Both the position numbers and the translations under genes were made by a program. The notes beneath the pieces were generated by a model. That model was not told where the DNA came from. It saw only the letters and a program-made list of their open reading frames with translations, and searched no databases. From Microglena sp. YARC (Eukaryota > Chlorophyta > Chlorophyceae > Chlamydomonadales > Chlamydomonadaceae), in the NCBI GenBank assembly GCA_022414725.1, contig CM039463.1, positions 28,163,571-28,227,570 on the forward strand: a stretch of DNA of 64,000 nt, given 5' to 3'. Below are positions 33,947 through 42,897 of this stretch, piece after piece. The stretch's first letter is position 1, and every line of letters begins with the position of its first letter.

Positions 33947-34419
33947 AAACCCACATTCGAAAACTGATACTAAAATTTTCCTTGATTGTATCCTTGTATC
34001 TACTACAAAATTCAGAGACAAGTGGAACTAATTCCCCTTTACACTGTCCACGGAGTTTGCTCATTTTTCTTGTATAACCAATGAGTTTTATGAAACGATA
34101 CACTGTTTTAGTTGATAATCGTAAATTGTGAGTACTTTTGAAAAATGCAACAACACCTCTTGCGGTTGTGCATTGAGTTGACAATAAAAACAATTTCAAC
34201 AAATCTTTGTTCGTCTCAAAAAGTTTACTTACAAATTCACGTCGTTTTCGATTTACACCAAAGCGTTTCCACCTCCACAGAGTAGAACAACTGATGTTCG
34301 TAAACACAGAAGTTTTTAACACACCCAAGTCAGCGACCATTCTTAACGCCAATTTTCTAACGGCGATGTCGTACTTTATTTCCATCTGATATGTTTCATT
34401 TACTGTTCCGCCGACTGTA
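33947..34419 (-). mobile_element. IS630/Tc1-like element, truncated copy A
   Basis: The right terminal repeat (GTTTCATTTACTGTTCCGCC, then GACTG and TA) lies at 34,392-34,419. The transposase starts at ATG 34,385 on the minus strand and shows an HTH-type LSTKTVYRFIKLIGYTRK. It ends at ~33,947, before the first catalytic aspartate, so only the DNA-binding half survives. It matches copy B at 60,445-61,341. Confidence 0.8.
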
Positions 34420-35194
34420 GTCGAACACAGAGATCGTCTCCTTTGAATGATGGAACTGGATATAAAAAGCACCAAAGCCCGCATTAGAGTCAGGTCTTGA
34501 ACAGTGGCACGCCCATTTGAGTTTTTCACAGTTTCATTTTAATGTTCCTTTGAATGTACTGTATCCAGTATTTTGTCATCATGAGTACATCGAATCTAAA
34601 TCAGGATCGAAGAGGATTCGGTAGCGACATACATTCGCCTCGTCCTCCTCATATTCCCATAATCAGTGTTGTTGTATCCAAACTTGACGAGGGGCCAACA
34701 CATCATGATGAAGAGAATGAGAAAGAACAACAAAATAAATCCGCGCCGACAGTGTTATTGCTCTCCAATCGTTGTGCAGCCGAAGTCGTGGCATGCTTCT
34801 TCTTCCACATATTGGGGTCGTTATCCCCTACACCATGGTGAAACGCAGCCACGTTGTCCATCATGGTTCTAGCGACCGCCCGCATCTCCGGGGCGCACCT
34901 GAATCCTTGCGTCACATGGGTTTTCACGTTGATGGGGTACACGCACCCGCACGAGGCAGTCCTCTACGCTGTATCGCAGTACGTTGGATGCGTCTTAGGC
35001 GCAATGTACCTCTCGCTCATGATCCCGGGCGTCAGCGTGGGGGGACCTGGCTTAGGATGCTTCTCGCCAAGCGAAGGGATCACAGACAGGCGCGTGCTGG
35101 CTATCGAAGGGCTAGGAACGTTCGTGTTCACACTGTGCGTCTTCGCGGTCGTGTGGTACACTCAAAACAAGCACGGGTACGGTACCATCGGTCC

Positions 35195-35268
35195 TACAGT
35201 CGGCGGAACAGTAAAATGAAACATCCCAATACACGAAGTGGTTTCATTTTAGTATTCCGTTGACTGTA
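35195..35268. mobile_element. 72-bp MITE with IS630/Tc1-type ends, inside the aquaporin
   Basis: The two 26-base termini (CAGTCGGCGGAACAGTAAAA and the inverse of CAGTCAACGGAATACTAAAA, both then TGAAAC) agree at 22 of 26 positions, with only ~18 bases between. TA flanks both sides. Removing the element and one TA leaves the aquaporin frame open across the site. The terminus supplies the stop TGA that ends the upstream part. Confidence 0.9.
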
Positions 35269-35407
35269 TCATGATCGGACTGTCTCTCCTTGCACCAGCC
35301 CTTGCCATAGGACCGCTCACCGGTGGTGCAATGAATCCTGCCCGCGTGTTGGCAAGTCCGACGGTCTTCAACGAGGGCACAGGATGCAAGGGAGAGTTCC
35401 TATTGGT

Positions 35408-35423
35408 GGTGTCGATAGACACC
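35408..35423. other. Perfect hairpin at the aquaporin/Rep junction
   Basis: GGTGTC-GATA-GACACC is a 6-bp stem with a 4-base loop, located just 3' of the Rep-like reading frame's stop. It could be a terminator, a replication-origin remnant or chance. No canonical nonanucleotide is in the loop. Confidence 0.4.
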
Positions 35424-35434
35424 TGTTTTTGTTT

Positions 35435-35820
35435 TTATAGTTTGTAGATTTCAGTCATGTGGATAACCTTGAACCTCCTCCTGATTGCTGCAGTCATCTC
35501 ACTGTCCCACTCAAACTTTGGATCTTGTGGAGAGTAGTTGCTTGTCACCACTATTTTCTTGGGTCTGATGTGCAGGGTTCCTCCTTTAACTTCTGCCAGG
35601 AAGCTGTACCTGTCAGCCCATATCTTCAAGTGATGTCCCAGGTTCCCAGTGTCGAAGTCATCCAATATCACATAGTCTTCATCCTGGTATCCGTCCCACC
35701 ACTTGTTCTGGCCTTTCAGATAGGCCCCAGGGTAGTCCTTCCTTGCACCCTTGGACTTGCCACATCCAGGGGGGCCATAGATCCACACACCAGTCAAATC
35801 CTCTGCATCTTCTGGCTTGG
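35435..35820 (-). pseudogene. CRESS-DNA-virus-type Rep, helicase half only
   Basis: The minus-strand frame (open to ATG 35,797 and homologous a little further, KPEDAEDL) has the superfamily-3 helicase order of CRESS Rep proteins. Walker A is [33 protein letters not shown] block contains Walker B. Motif C is [11 protein letters not shown], and AAIRRRF is the arginine finger. The N-terminal HUH endonuclease is missing. It lies antisense within the aquaporin gene and replaces nothing visible of that gene. Endogenous Rep fragments occur in many eukaryotes, but in this case the host gene is itself viral-type. The source virus group cannot be named from this fragment. Confidence 0.85.
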
Positions 35821-36013
35821 CGTGTACGTGGGAGCCGAGATGCTCGGCGCCACGTTGTCCGCGATATGCGTGCTCCTGTGCTTCGGTGTGGCAGAGGTTC
35901 CTTGGTACCCGTACAGTGTGAAGAAGGTTGCAACAGTTGACTCGTTTGCTTTCCGAAAATAAGTAAACCTAACAGTGTATAAGGAATTTGCATGTACTAA
36001 ATATCAGAATGCC

Positions 36014-36610
36014 ATGTATGGCAACCAACGCTTCTGTAAAATTGGCAAGGCCTCCGATGCCCTTGGTGTCTCCAGGACCGTCCTCCGTCGATGGGCGGAT
36101 AATGGCACGATCAGAACGATCCGGACTCCAGGCAACCAACGTCTCTTTGACCCAAGCAGCATCCAAGGCTACCTCATCTAGCAGGAAAAAAAAACCAGCA
36201 GTCGTCAAGTCATTCTCTACGCACGTGTGTCCTCACACAAACAACAACCCGACCTACTCAGATAGCAATTGTTCTTGCAAACCCATATTTCTGACAAACA
36301 TTCCGGATGCGAGCAAGTCATTGAAGTCAAGGACGTCGGATCAGGGCTCAACTTCAAGCACCCAGGACTTTTACGAGTATTGGGACTCGTCACGACAGGA
36401 CTTGTATCGTCAATTGTTGTGGCTTCCAAAGACAGGCTCGCAAGGTTTGGTTTCTAGCTCATTGAATGGATTTGCTCGCAGCACTCCTGCTCGATCATCG
36501 TTCTCGATCACCAAGACGGAGCCCCTGAAGACGAGCTTGGAAAAGACCTCATGTCCATCGTTCAAGTATATTGTTGCCGATGGAACGGTCGAAGACGCTA
36601 CAAAGTCAAA
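36014..36610 (+). pseudogene. tnpA: IS607 TnpA serine recombinase, three in-frame TAG codons
   Basis: ATG 36,014 begins an HTH (FCKIGKASDALGVSRTVLRR, then WADNGTI and GNQRLFD). The same frame continues into the catalytic domain: ILYARVSSHKQQPDL with the active-site Ser, then KDVGSGLNFKHPGLLRVL, SKDRLARFGF and APEDELGKDLMSIV. TAG codons interrupt at 36,179, near 36,260 and near 36,454. There are no frameshifts. The 3' end overlaps the start region of the nuclease gene in another frame, as in active IS607 elements. Confidence 0.82.
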
Positions 36611-37838
36611 TGCCAAAACCAAGTTGAGGACCTTAAAGCTGAAGCTGAACCCAACCAAGGCTCAGAAATCGATGCTGGCAGAGTTTGCAGGGTGCAGCCG
36701 GTTCATGTACAACAAGGCGGTGGCAGCACGGTTGGGCGTCGGAAGCACTCACAAGTCTGTCTTCCGAATTCGAGACAGGTATGTGACGAACAAGGTGAGG
36801 GGGGAGGGTAAGATGCCAAACCCGTACTTCAAGAATCGCCAATGGTTGCTTCAGTGCCCCAAAAGCGTACGCCAAAGTGCAATCAAGGCTGCCTTGGCAA
36901 ACTTCAAGGCTTGCTTTTCGAATATGAAAGCAGGTAACATCAAGCATTTTTCAGCTCCGTTCAGACGGAAGAAGACAGAGCTTGAGAGGGGTTGGGCCAT
37001 TGAGATGGATCAGAAGAACGTTTCCAAGGATGGCGACAAACTCTTCATATTCAAAGACATATTGGGCAACATGCGCTACTTCGGTAGCAAACAACTCCAT
37101 AAGTTGATGCCTGAGGAAAACCCGACCCACGATCCAAAAGTCCAAAAATCCCGCTTCGGCGAATATTTCCTCGTCTTGTCTGTCGCTACCAGGGACAGGA
37201 GGGGAGATCGGAAGCCTGTCCATCCAGAAAAGGTTGCAACTGCATCCATCGACCCAGGCGTCCGCAAAACAATGGTCACGTACTCACCAGAGAATGAGGA
37301 ATCCTTCATGTTTGGTCAGGGACAGGCATCCGACCTTGTCAAACTCCTGCTGGTTCATGACAAGCTGCAGTCAAGGTTGGATACTGAGAAAACCTTACGA
37401 TCAAAAGAGAGGATGAAGATAAAAAATCAGATGATTCGCATTCGGAAGAGAATTTTTAACCTCAAGAAAGAGTTTAGGGACCAGACAACAAATTTCTTGG
37501 CCGCTCGCTACGATGTGTTGTTGGTACCTCAATTGGAGACGGCGAAGATGACAATCAGTGCTGAACGGGAGCTGACAACCAAGGTTGCCCGTCAGATGCT
37601 GACTTTGAGCCACTCTGTGCTGTTCAATCGGCTGAAGGAGAAGTGTGAAGAGTACGGGACAGTGTTCTTGCACGTGCTTGGGCATTACACAAGTCAGACA
37701 TGCCCTATGTGCGGTTTCTTAAACAAGTGTGGAGAGACATACACCTGCAAGAACAGTCAATTCACATGCGACAGAGACATTGTGGGGGCAGCTGGCATCT
37801 TCCTGAAGGCAGTTCGAACAGAAAATCCCTGTTCGTAA
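36606..37838 (+). CDS. tnpB: Fanzor/TnpB-like RNA-guided nuclease of the IS607 element
   Basis: The frame is open to 37,838. Recognisable family sequence starts at ~36,606 (KTKLRTLKLKLNPTKAQKSM), but no ATG is obvious there; the frame extends open upstream through the tnpA region, so the start is unresolved. RuvC-I is in SIDPGVRKTMVTYS (~37,250). The RuvC-II Glu is in VLLVPQLETAKM (~37,530). The zinc finger is CPMCG...C (~37,700), and RuvC-III Asp is in CDRDIVGAAGIFLKAV (~37,770). All catalytic residues are present, and it is the only Fanzor in the window with an unbroken C-terminal half. Its length fits viral Fanzor2/TnpB proteins. It would cut DNA guided by an element-encoded RNA, probably overlapping its 3' end. 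Confidence 0.82.
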   Translation, partial: SNAKTKLRTLKLKLNPTKAQKSMLAEFAGCSRFMYNKAVAARLGVGSTHKSVFRIRDRYVTNKVRGEGKMPNPYFKNRQWLLQCPKSVRQSAIKAALANFKACFSNMKAGNIKHFSAPFRRKKTELERGWAIEMDQKNVSKDGDKLFIFKDILGNMRYFGSKQLHKLMPEENPTHDPKVQKSRFGEYFLVLSVATRDRRGDRKPVHPEKVATASIDPGVRKTMVTYSPENEESFMFGQGQASDLVKLLLVHDKLQSRLDTEKTLRSKERMKIKNQMIRIRKRIFNLKKEFRDQTTNFLAARYDVLLVPQLETAKMTISAERELTTKVARQMLTLSHSVLFNRLKEKCEEYGTVFLHVLGHYTSQTCPMCGFLNKCGETYTCKNSQFTCDRDIVGAAGIFLKAVRTENPCS

Positions 37839-37997
37839 AGGACAGCATCCCCGGGGGAGTTGACCCCTATGATACCCCTATGGAGAATTCATTGTCTTTC
37901 TTACTACATGTCCCCCGGACCCCCGGATGTGTACCGCAATTCCTCGCGTAAACCCCTAAACCACAGTTAACACAGCATAAATGGGTGACAAACTTAA
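37839..37997 (+). other. 3' flank of the Fanzor gene, candidate guide-RNA region
   Basis: GC-rich sequence with CATCCCCGGGGGAGTTGACC follows the stop. In TnpB/Fanzor elements the guide RNA usually covers this flank. No structure was computed, so this is a positional suggestion only. Confidence 0.25.
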
Positions 37998-38008
37998 TCA
38001 ATCAATCG

Positions 38009-38073
<65 letters not shown>
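37995..38073 (+). repeat. (ATCA)n microsatellite
   Basis: About 19 tandem ATCA units with one GATC variant end at the ATG of a small ORF. Confidence 0.95.
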
Positions 38074-38074
<1 letters not shown>

Positions 38075-38258
38075 GAGGTCAGAGACAATTTCACCATTCG
38101 CGCTGACCGATGAGGAATGGGCGGATATCATTAAATCCAACACATTCACGTGCAGCAGAGCTGAGAAACGGCGCTTTGATCATCTGCAAGAGGAATCTAC
38201 TGAAAACATGACGACCATCTTGAACAAATTGCCGAAGATCAAGACGAAGAAGATGTAG
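38073..38258 (+). CDS. Small hypothetical protein
   Basis: A 61-residue frame starts at ATG 38,073 with sequence FALTDEEWADIIKSN and a lysine-rich end. It could be a remnant of a longer protein, because the microsatellite removes any upstream coding sequence. Not recognised. Confidence 0.35.
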
Positions 38259-38323
38259 ATGATATGTAATACAATCACTGTAGTAAATTGGATTGATGGG
38301 ACACACGTCCACATTGTAACATA

Positions 38324-38330
<7 letters not shown>

Positions 38331-38355
<25 letters not shown>
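38331..38355 (+). repeat. (CT)n microsatellite
   Basis: About twelve CT units lie shortly before a MITE; no gene spans 38,259-38,553. Confidence 0.95.
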
Positions 38356-38363
<8 letters not shown>

Positions 38364-38373
38364 CATCTCGACA

Positions 38374-38541
38374 TAATGGGCGTTCCAGACTCCCGGCGGA
38401 TTTTTACTGGTTGCGAAACATGGTCTGGAGCGGAATTGTGATTCCTCTGGGCTGATATCTCAGGCTAGCGAGTCTTTCTGGAGGCTCTAAATTCTGAGTA
38501 GACGTTTCAAAAAATCCGCCGGGAGGCAGGAACGCCCATTA
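38374..38541. mobile_element. MITE family M2, subtype A, complete copy
   Basis: Both ends are present: TAATGGGCGTTCCAGACTCC on the left and CAGGAACGCCCATTA on the right, giving a TA flank and inverted termini of ~28 bases. The interior has AACATGGTCTGGAGCGGAAT and CTCTAAATTCTGAGTAGA. This is the reference copy for the family (168 bp). No coding capacity. Confidence 0.88.
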
Positions 38542-38553
38542 CATCTCAAAAAT

Positions 38554-38970
38554 TTAGTAGGGATCCTGTGAGAGACGCATTTCAATTTCGTCCCTTTCAT
38601 ACATGAAGGGACGTTCTTGTTCACGTGCATGTTCCTCATTTGCCAAGTCATTGATTACATCACTGACAATTTGGGTCTCCTTATTCGATATGTTGTTCAG
38701 TGATTCAATGAAGGTCTCGAAGATTTTCTTACGCTCTTTCTGACTGTTCTGAATGCGCTTGCGATACTTGAACATACATGAATCTTCGATGCAACCCTGG
38801 TGCTTCTCACACCCTTCATTTCCGTCCCCACAAAACTCGTGGCCATCTTTGTTAAGGTTGTGATGAAAAACGCTCCGAGGGCATCCCGTAAACGTAATTC
38901 GGACAGTGCGAATACAATCTCGGGAGGGGGAGATCTTACACATCACTCTTTCGCTGTCAATATTAAACAT
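38554..38970 (-). CDS. Hypothetical protein with a cysteine cluster
   Basis: An intact 138-residue frame runs from ATG 38,970. Residues ~25-65 contain eight Cys or His residues (FTGCPRS, HEFCGDGNEGCEKHQGCIED, SC), suggesting one or two metal sites. A charged helical C-terminal half (RIQNSQKERKKIFETFIESL) follows. Not recognised. Transcribed away from the primase-helicase. Confidence 0.5.
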   Translation of the reverse strand: MFNIDSERVMCKISPSRDCIRTVRITFTGCPRSVFHHNLNKDGHEFCGDGNEGCEKHQGCIEDSCMFKYRKRIQNSQKERKKIFETFIESLNNISNKETQIVSDVINDLANEEHAREQERPFMYERDEIEMRLSQDPY

Positions 38971-39305
38971 TTGTGCTTGATACAAATGTACTTACTTACT
39001 TACTGACGCGAATTATTTTTAGTGCAATCGTCCGCGAGTCAATGACTCACTGAGCTGGCCGGAACACACAATGCGGACAATCTTTATCTGCAGACAGGCT
39101 CTCTCGATTATTCCAAGTCTTCATCAGAACACACGATATGCAGCAGTTGATACAATGTATAAAAGTTACGAACAACAACTACTAAAGTGCTTACTCGCAC
39201 AGTTACGATAACACATATTTTGATGAAAGTGATACAATCGTGTTGAAAATAAAAGGCATATTACATATTCACACTATAATCCACAGTGGAGCGCCAAGAG
39301 CTACC
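38971..39305. other. Divergent intergenic region
   Basis: AT-rich spacer between the Cys-cluster protein and the D5-like gene. It contains ATTTTGATGAAAGTGATACA and ACTTACTTACTTACTG, but no gene or known promoter motif. Confidence 0.5.
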
Positions 39306-42021
39306 ATGGGTAATCCTTCACAACAGCAACATGATGCAAGCGCGCCAATCTCTCCGCAACTGGCTGAGCAGGCGCTTCACCGGTTTCTATCCCAGCGCCG
39401 TGTACATAAAGGGGACGAATTCACACACACCGGCATGGGGGGAGGACGCTCGTGCAGTGCAGGATCATACTACATATCCGCATCCGACCAGGAAGATTTC
39501 CACCGTCTGTACCGTGAAGCAGTAAATGCAGGCGCACCGGATCTCTCGCTCACAGAGAAGCACCGCCACATCGGACCGGTCGTCATTGACCTAGACCTGA
39601 GACTTGATTCGGGATGTATTGGAGGCGGCAGGGCTTCTCATGACAAGTCCATAGTGGACATTCGCTCATTGGCACCTCAGATATGCAAAATATACCTTCA
39701 ACGCATCCGAGAATTTGTCGACGCTCCGCGCATCCGTTTCTTTGTCATGTCCCGATCCAAGGCTCCTATGCTCTTCAAGAGCGGCGTGCTAAAGGACGGA
39801 CTGCACATCATCGTCCCGGACATCGTGACCCGCACCGAGGTGCAGTACCTCCTCAGACAGAAGGTCCTAGATGACCTATCGGCCCTGTTCTCCACACACA
39901 TCCCTGGCTTGTTATCGCGCATCGAGGATGTCGTGGACGAGGCAGTCATCGAAAAGAACAACTGGATGATGTACGGAAGTCGAAAACCTGGTGCCACGCC
40001 GTACACCGTGCACAGCGTGCTAGAGTGGGACTCCGTCTCCTCACTAGCGGAGGTCCCGATAGCGGAAGACGAACAACATCTCTCAGACATACTCTCTATC
40101 CGGAACAAGTACACCGAGAGCGAGCTAAGAGAAGATAGTCTTGATGAGGTGACTGTATTCTCACGCACACGAGAACATCGCAACAGAATGCGAGAGACGA
40201 TCCAGAATGTAGTCATGCAGGAAGACGATTGTAGGAACAACCACGTCTCCGCCGATGAGTTCCTTTGCATTTCCCAGATTGTGATGATGCTTTCTCCAGC
40301 TCGCGCCGACTGCTACAACGAGTGGGTCCGCGTAGGTTGGTGTCTGCGCAATATAGATCATCGCCTACTAGACAAGTGGGAGGAATTCAGCCAACAGTCG
40401 CCAAAGTATGTGAACACCGAGTGCGCTCGTTTGTGGAACAAGATGCGCACAGGCGGACTCGGGATAGGCACACTACATATGTGGGCGAAACACGACAACC
40501 CCGAGGCGTACCTGAACCTTATCCGCAATGATCTACACTCGCTCATCATGCAGAGCTCTAACGGGACGCATTATGACGTCGCTCGCGTGGTGCACCACAT
40601 GTATCGCTATGATTACGTATGCGCTTCCATCAAGATGTGCATCTGGTACGAGTTCAGGAACCATCGATGGCACGAGACCGATTCCGCATACACTCTACGC
40701 GGCAAGATCAGCACCGAAGTGGTCAGCGAACCATGAACCGCGCTACCATGAACATTCAATCCATGTCCCTGACGGTTGATGAGTCTGAGCAGAAAAGGTT
40801 GATCGAGCTGGCTCACAAACTCACCGCCGTATCCCTGCAGTTGAAGAAGACCGCTTTCAAGGACAACGTGATGCGCGAGTGCTGTGAGTTGTTCATGGTC
40901 GAGAAGTTCTGCGACCTCCTTGACAGCAACTGCTCTCTGGTGGGGTTCGAGAACGGAGTGTACGACTTGGAGCGTTTCGAGTTCCGTGACGGTCGTCCTG
41001 ACGACTACATTTCCTTCTCGACGGGTTGTGCGTACACCCCATTCCATCGCGACCACCCAGTGGTCGCCGAAATAAACAAGTTCTTCGCCCAGACGCACCC
41101 ACGAGAGGACGTGCGCACATACCTTCTAAGGACGCTCGCGGATTGTCTCTCAGGGCACATCCGGTACGAGCGCATGAACGTGTGGACAGGAAGCGGATCG
41201 AACGGCAAGTCCATCACGATCTCTCTCATGGAAAAGTCGCTTGGGGACTATTGCTGCAAGTTCCCTGTCACTCTTCTTACGCGCCAGAGAGCGGCTAGCA
41301 ACGCAGCCACTTCTGAAATCGCTAGGGCCAAAGGCAGGCGTTTCGGCGTGCTGCAGGAGCCATGCGAGAACGAGCACCTGAACATCGGACTAATGAAAGA
41401 GTTGTCGGGAGGAGATACCATTCAGTGCAGGGAGTTGTACAAGCCCCCCGTTGAGTGGAAGCCGCAATTCAAGTTGTTTCTACAGTGCAACCATATTTAC
41501 CTTCGGTTCCTTCGGACGACGGAGGCACGTGGCGACGCATACGCGTGATAGAGTTCAAGTCCAAGTTCGTGCCCAAGCCATCCCCGGACCACCCTAACGA
41601 GTTCCCCATGGACCTTGAACTATCGTCAAAGTTGGAGCATTGGAAGGAGCACTTCGTATCGATGCTGATACACACATACACGGCCACGTTCGGGCAGGCG
41701 CTCGAGGAGCCTGAGCCCGTCATGGCGTGTACTCACCAATACCAGCGCGACAACGATCACCTTGCCGATTTCGTCGACAAGTGTGTAGAGAAGGTCGAAG
41801 AAGACACGGTATCGGCGGAAACGCTCACGCTCGACGCAGCATTCGACGAGTGGAAGATATGGAACAAGGCCGAGTCGGACGGTATCACGGGGGCAACCAA
41901 GATCCGGAGAGGCGCGATGAACAAGTACCTAGACCAGGCGCTGAGGACGAAAGGAATTCGTGTCAAGGGGGTAGGAATTGTTTACGAGGGGTTCCGTTTG
42001 ATCGAACCAGAGTTACGTTGA
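39306..42021 (+). pseudogene. D5-like primase-helicase, two frameshifts
   Basis: ATG 39,306 starts a ~905-codon gene. The N-terminal third is an archaeo-eukaryotic-primase-like domain with HRHIGPVVIDLDLRLD (metal-binding D-x-D). A D5_N region follows, then the SF3 helicase with Walker A GSGSNGKSITISLMEKSL (~41,190), a QEPCENEHLN block and LFLQCN (motif C). The tail has DDGGTWRRIRVIEFKSKF. The frame moves near 40,730 and again near 41,500, each explicable by one base. This is the NCLDV hallmark replicative primase-helicase, acting at the viral replication fork. The 3' end converges on a minus-strand gene. Confidence 0.88.
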
Positions 42022-42844
42022 TATTTGCCATCTTGAGGAGGCATAGACATTGAAGGTGGCATTCCGTACGGGCTCTTGTCCGAGCAGCATTAGCATTAGT
42101 TTCGTGAGATCGAGGAAGCGCATCATACAAAGAGGGGCCGTTATTACCACCACGGGCGCTAGATATCGGGCCAACGTTTTTAGAAATGGATTGTTGTGTT
42201 GTATCACCATTGTCCCCACCATTAATGTGAAGTCGTTCATTGTCGCGCCCGCGCCCGCGCCTATTCTCATTCTCATTCGCACTATCACTGTCACTATCAT
42301 TGTTGCGGGTGCGGGCACTGTTTTTGCGGTCATTGCTGTCGCTTTCACTATCGTTGTTGTTGTCACGGTTATTCTTGCTTTTTAGGGTTAGGGAATCCGG
42401 ATCAAACATAGCTCGGCGTTTCATATTGTAGACCGCTGATGGTATGAACGGTTTGCGTGACACAGATTCTTCTTCATTTCGCTTGATCGATGCGTCATCT
42501 ATATTGTTGTCTACTTCACGACGTTTAAGGTCTTCGCGTTTCTGAGGACTCCTCACTCCCTGTTCTTTCGCGTTCGCGTTTGTTTTCGCGTTCGCGTTTG
42601 TTTTCGCGTTCGCGTTCGCGTTTGTTTTCGCGTTCGCGTTCGCGTTCGCGTTTGTTTTCGCGTTCGCGTTTGTTTTCGCGTTCGCGTTCGCGTTCGCGTT
42701 CGCGTTCGCGTTAGCGTTCGCGTTCGCGTTCGCGTTAGCGTTCGAGGGGGGTGAGTTCGCACTCGGAGAACGCTTCACAAAAATAGATCGTAAACCGAAT
42801 AAACCTGATACCACGATTATCAACACAGGAATTGTACTCGCCAT
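41963..42844 (-). CDS. Membrane-anchored Asn-Ala repeat protein
   Basis: From ATG 42,844 the protein has one membrane helix (residues ~4-19, IPVLIIVVSGLFGL). It is followed by a long NANANAKTNANAK repeat encoded by GCGTTC-type hexamers, a polar Asn/Asp/Ser/Arg-rich middle and a disordered tail. Three frames are open near the 3' end, so the C-terminus is uncertain: the frame reported ends at 41,963 within the convergent primase gene, another ends at 42,013. Probably a virion or membrane-associated structural protein; inference from its build only. Confidence 0.5.
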   Translation of the reverse strand: MASTIPVLIIVVSGLFGLRSIFVKRSPSANSPPSNANANANANANANANANANANAKTNANAKTNANANANAKTNANANAKTNANAKTNANAKEQGVRSPQKREDLKRREVDNNIDDASIKRNEEESVSRKPFIPSAVYNMKRRAMFDPDSLTLKSKNNRDNNNDSESDSNDRKNSARTRNNDSDSDSANENENRRGRGRDNERLHINGGDNGDTTQQSISKNVGPISSARGGNNGPSLYDALPRSHETNANAARTRARTECHLQCLCLLKMANINVTLVRSNGTPRKQFLPP

Positions 42845-42897
42845 TTTGTATTTAAAACGGATCACTAAAAAATATTCGTGTAAACTCCGGCATCCGG

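Larger units (their letters stand above)
34581..35962 (+). pseudogene. Aquaporin (MIP family), interrupted three times
   Basis: ATG 34,581 is followed by a polar leader, then membrane helices. ISGAHLNPCVTW (~34,880) is the first pore loop, with NPC in place of NPA. GGAMNPARVLASP (~35,325) is the second NPA box, and [20 protein letters not shown] (~35,822) is the last helix. Breaks are an in-frame TGA at 34,839-34,841, a 72-bp MITE at 35,195-35,268 that brings its own stop, and a Rep-like insert at about 35,408-35,820 before the final helix. The frame on both sides of the TGA and of the MITE is conserved. Aquaglyceroporin-like genes are known in a few chlorella viruses. The protein would have been a six-helix water or glycerol channel. 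Confidence 0.85.
36014..37838 (+). mobile_element. IS607-type element with Fanzor/TnpB gene
   Basis: A MerR-like HTH and serine recombinase (TnpA) is followed, overlapping, by an RNA-guided-nuclease-like gene (TnpB/Fanzor). This pairing is the IS607 arrangement known from bacteria and giant viruses. IS607 elements have no terminal inverted repeats and none are seen. It starts 50 bases after the aquaporin stop. Confidence 0.85.

Noticed and set aside
29197..33954. Long Ala/Cys-, Leu/Cys- and Val/Pro-rich frames on the minus strand and His/Arg-rich frames on the plus strand
   Set aside because: They are other-frame readings of the Ala-Gln (GCACAG) repeats of the fibre-like genes.
35459..35962. 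A 167-residue plus-strand protein
   Set aside because: It is a chimera: its first two thirds are antisense to the Rep fragment and only the last ~45 residues are aquaporin.
35988..36600. The long N-terminal extension of the Fanzor frame
   Set aside because: It reads across the recombinase gene in the wrong frame and has no family resemblance; conserved sequence begins near 36,606.
42240..42431. A hydrophobic Leu/Ser-rich plus-strand frame
   Set aside because: It is antisense to the Asn/Asp/Ser-rich part of the intact minus-strand membrane-anchored gene.
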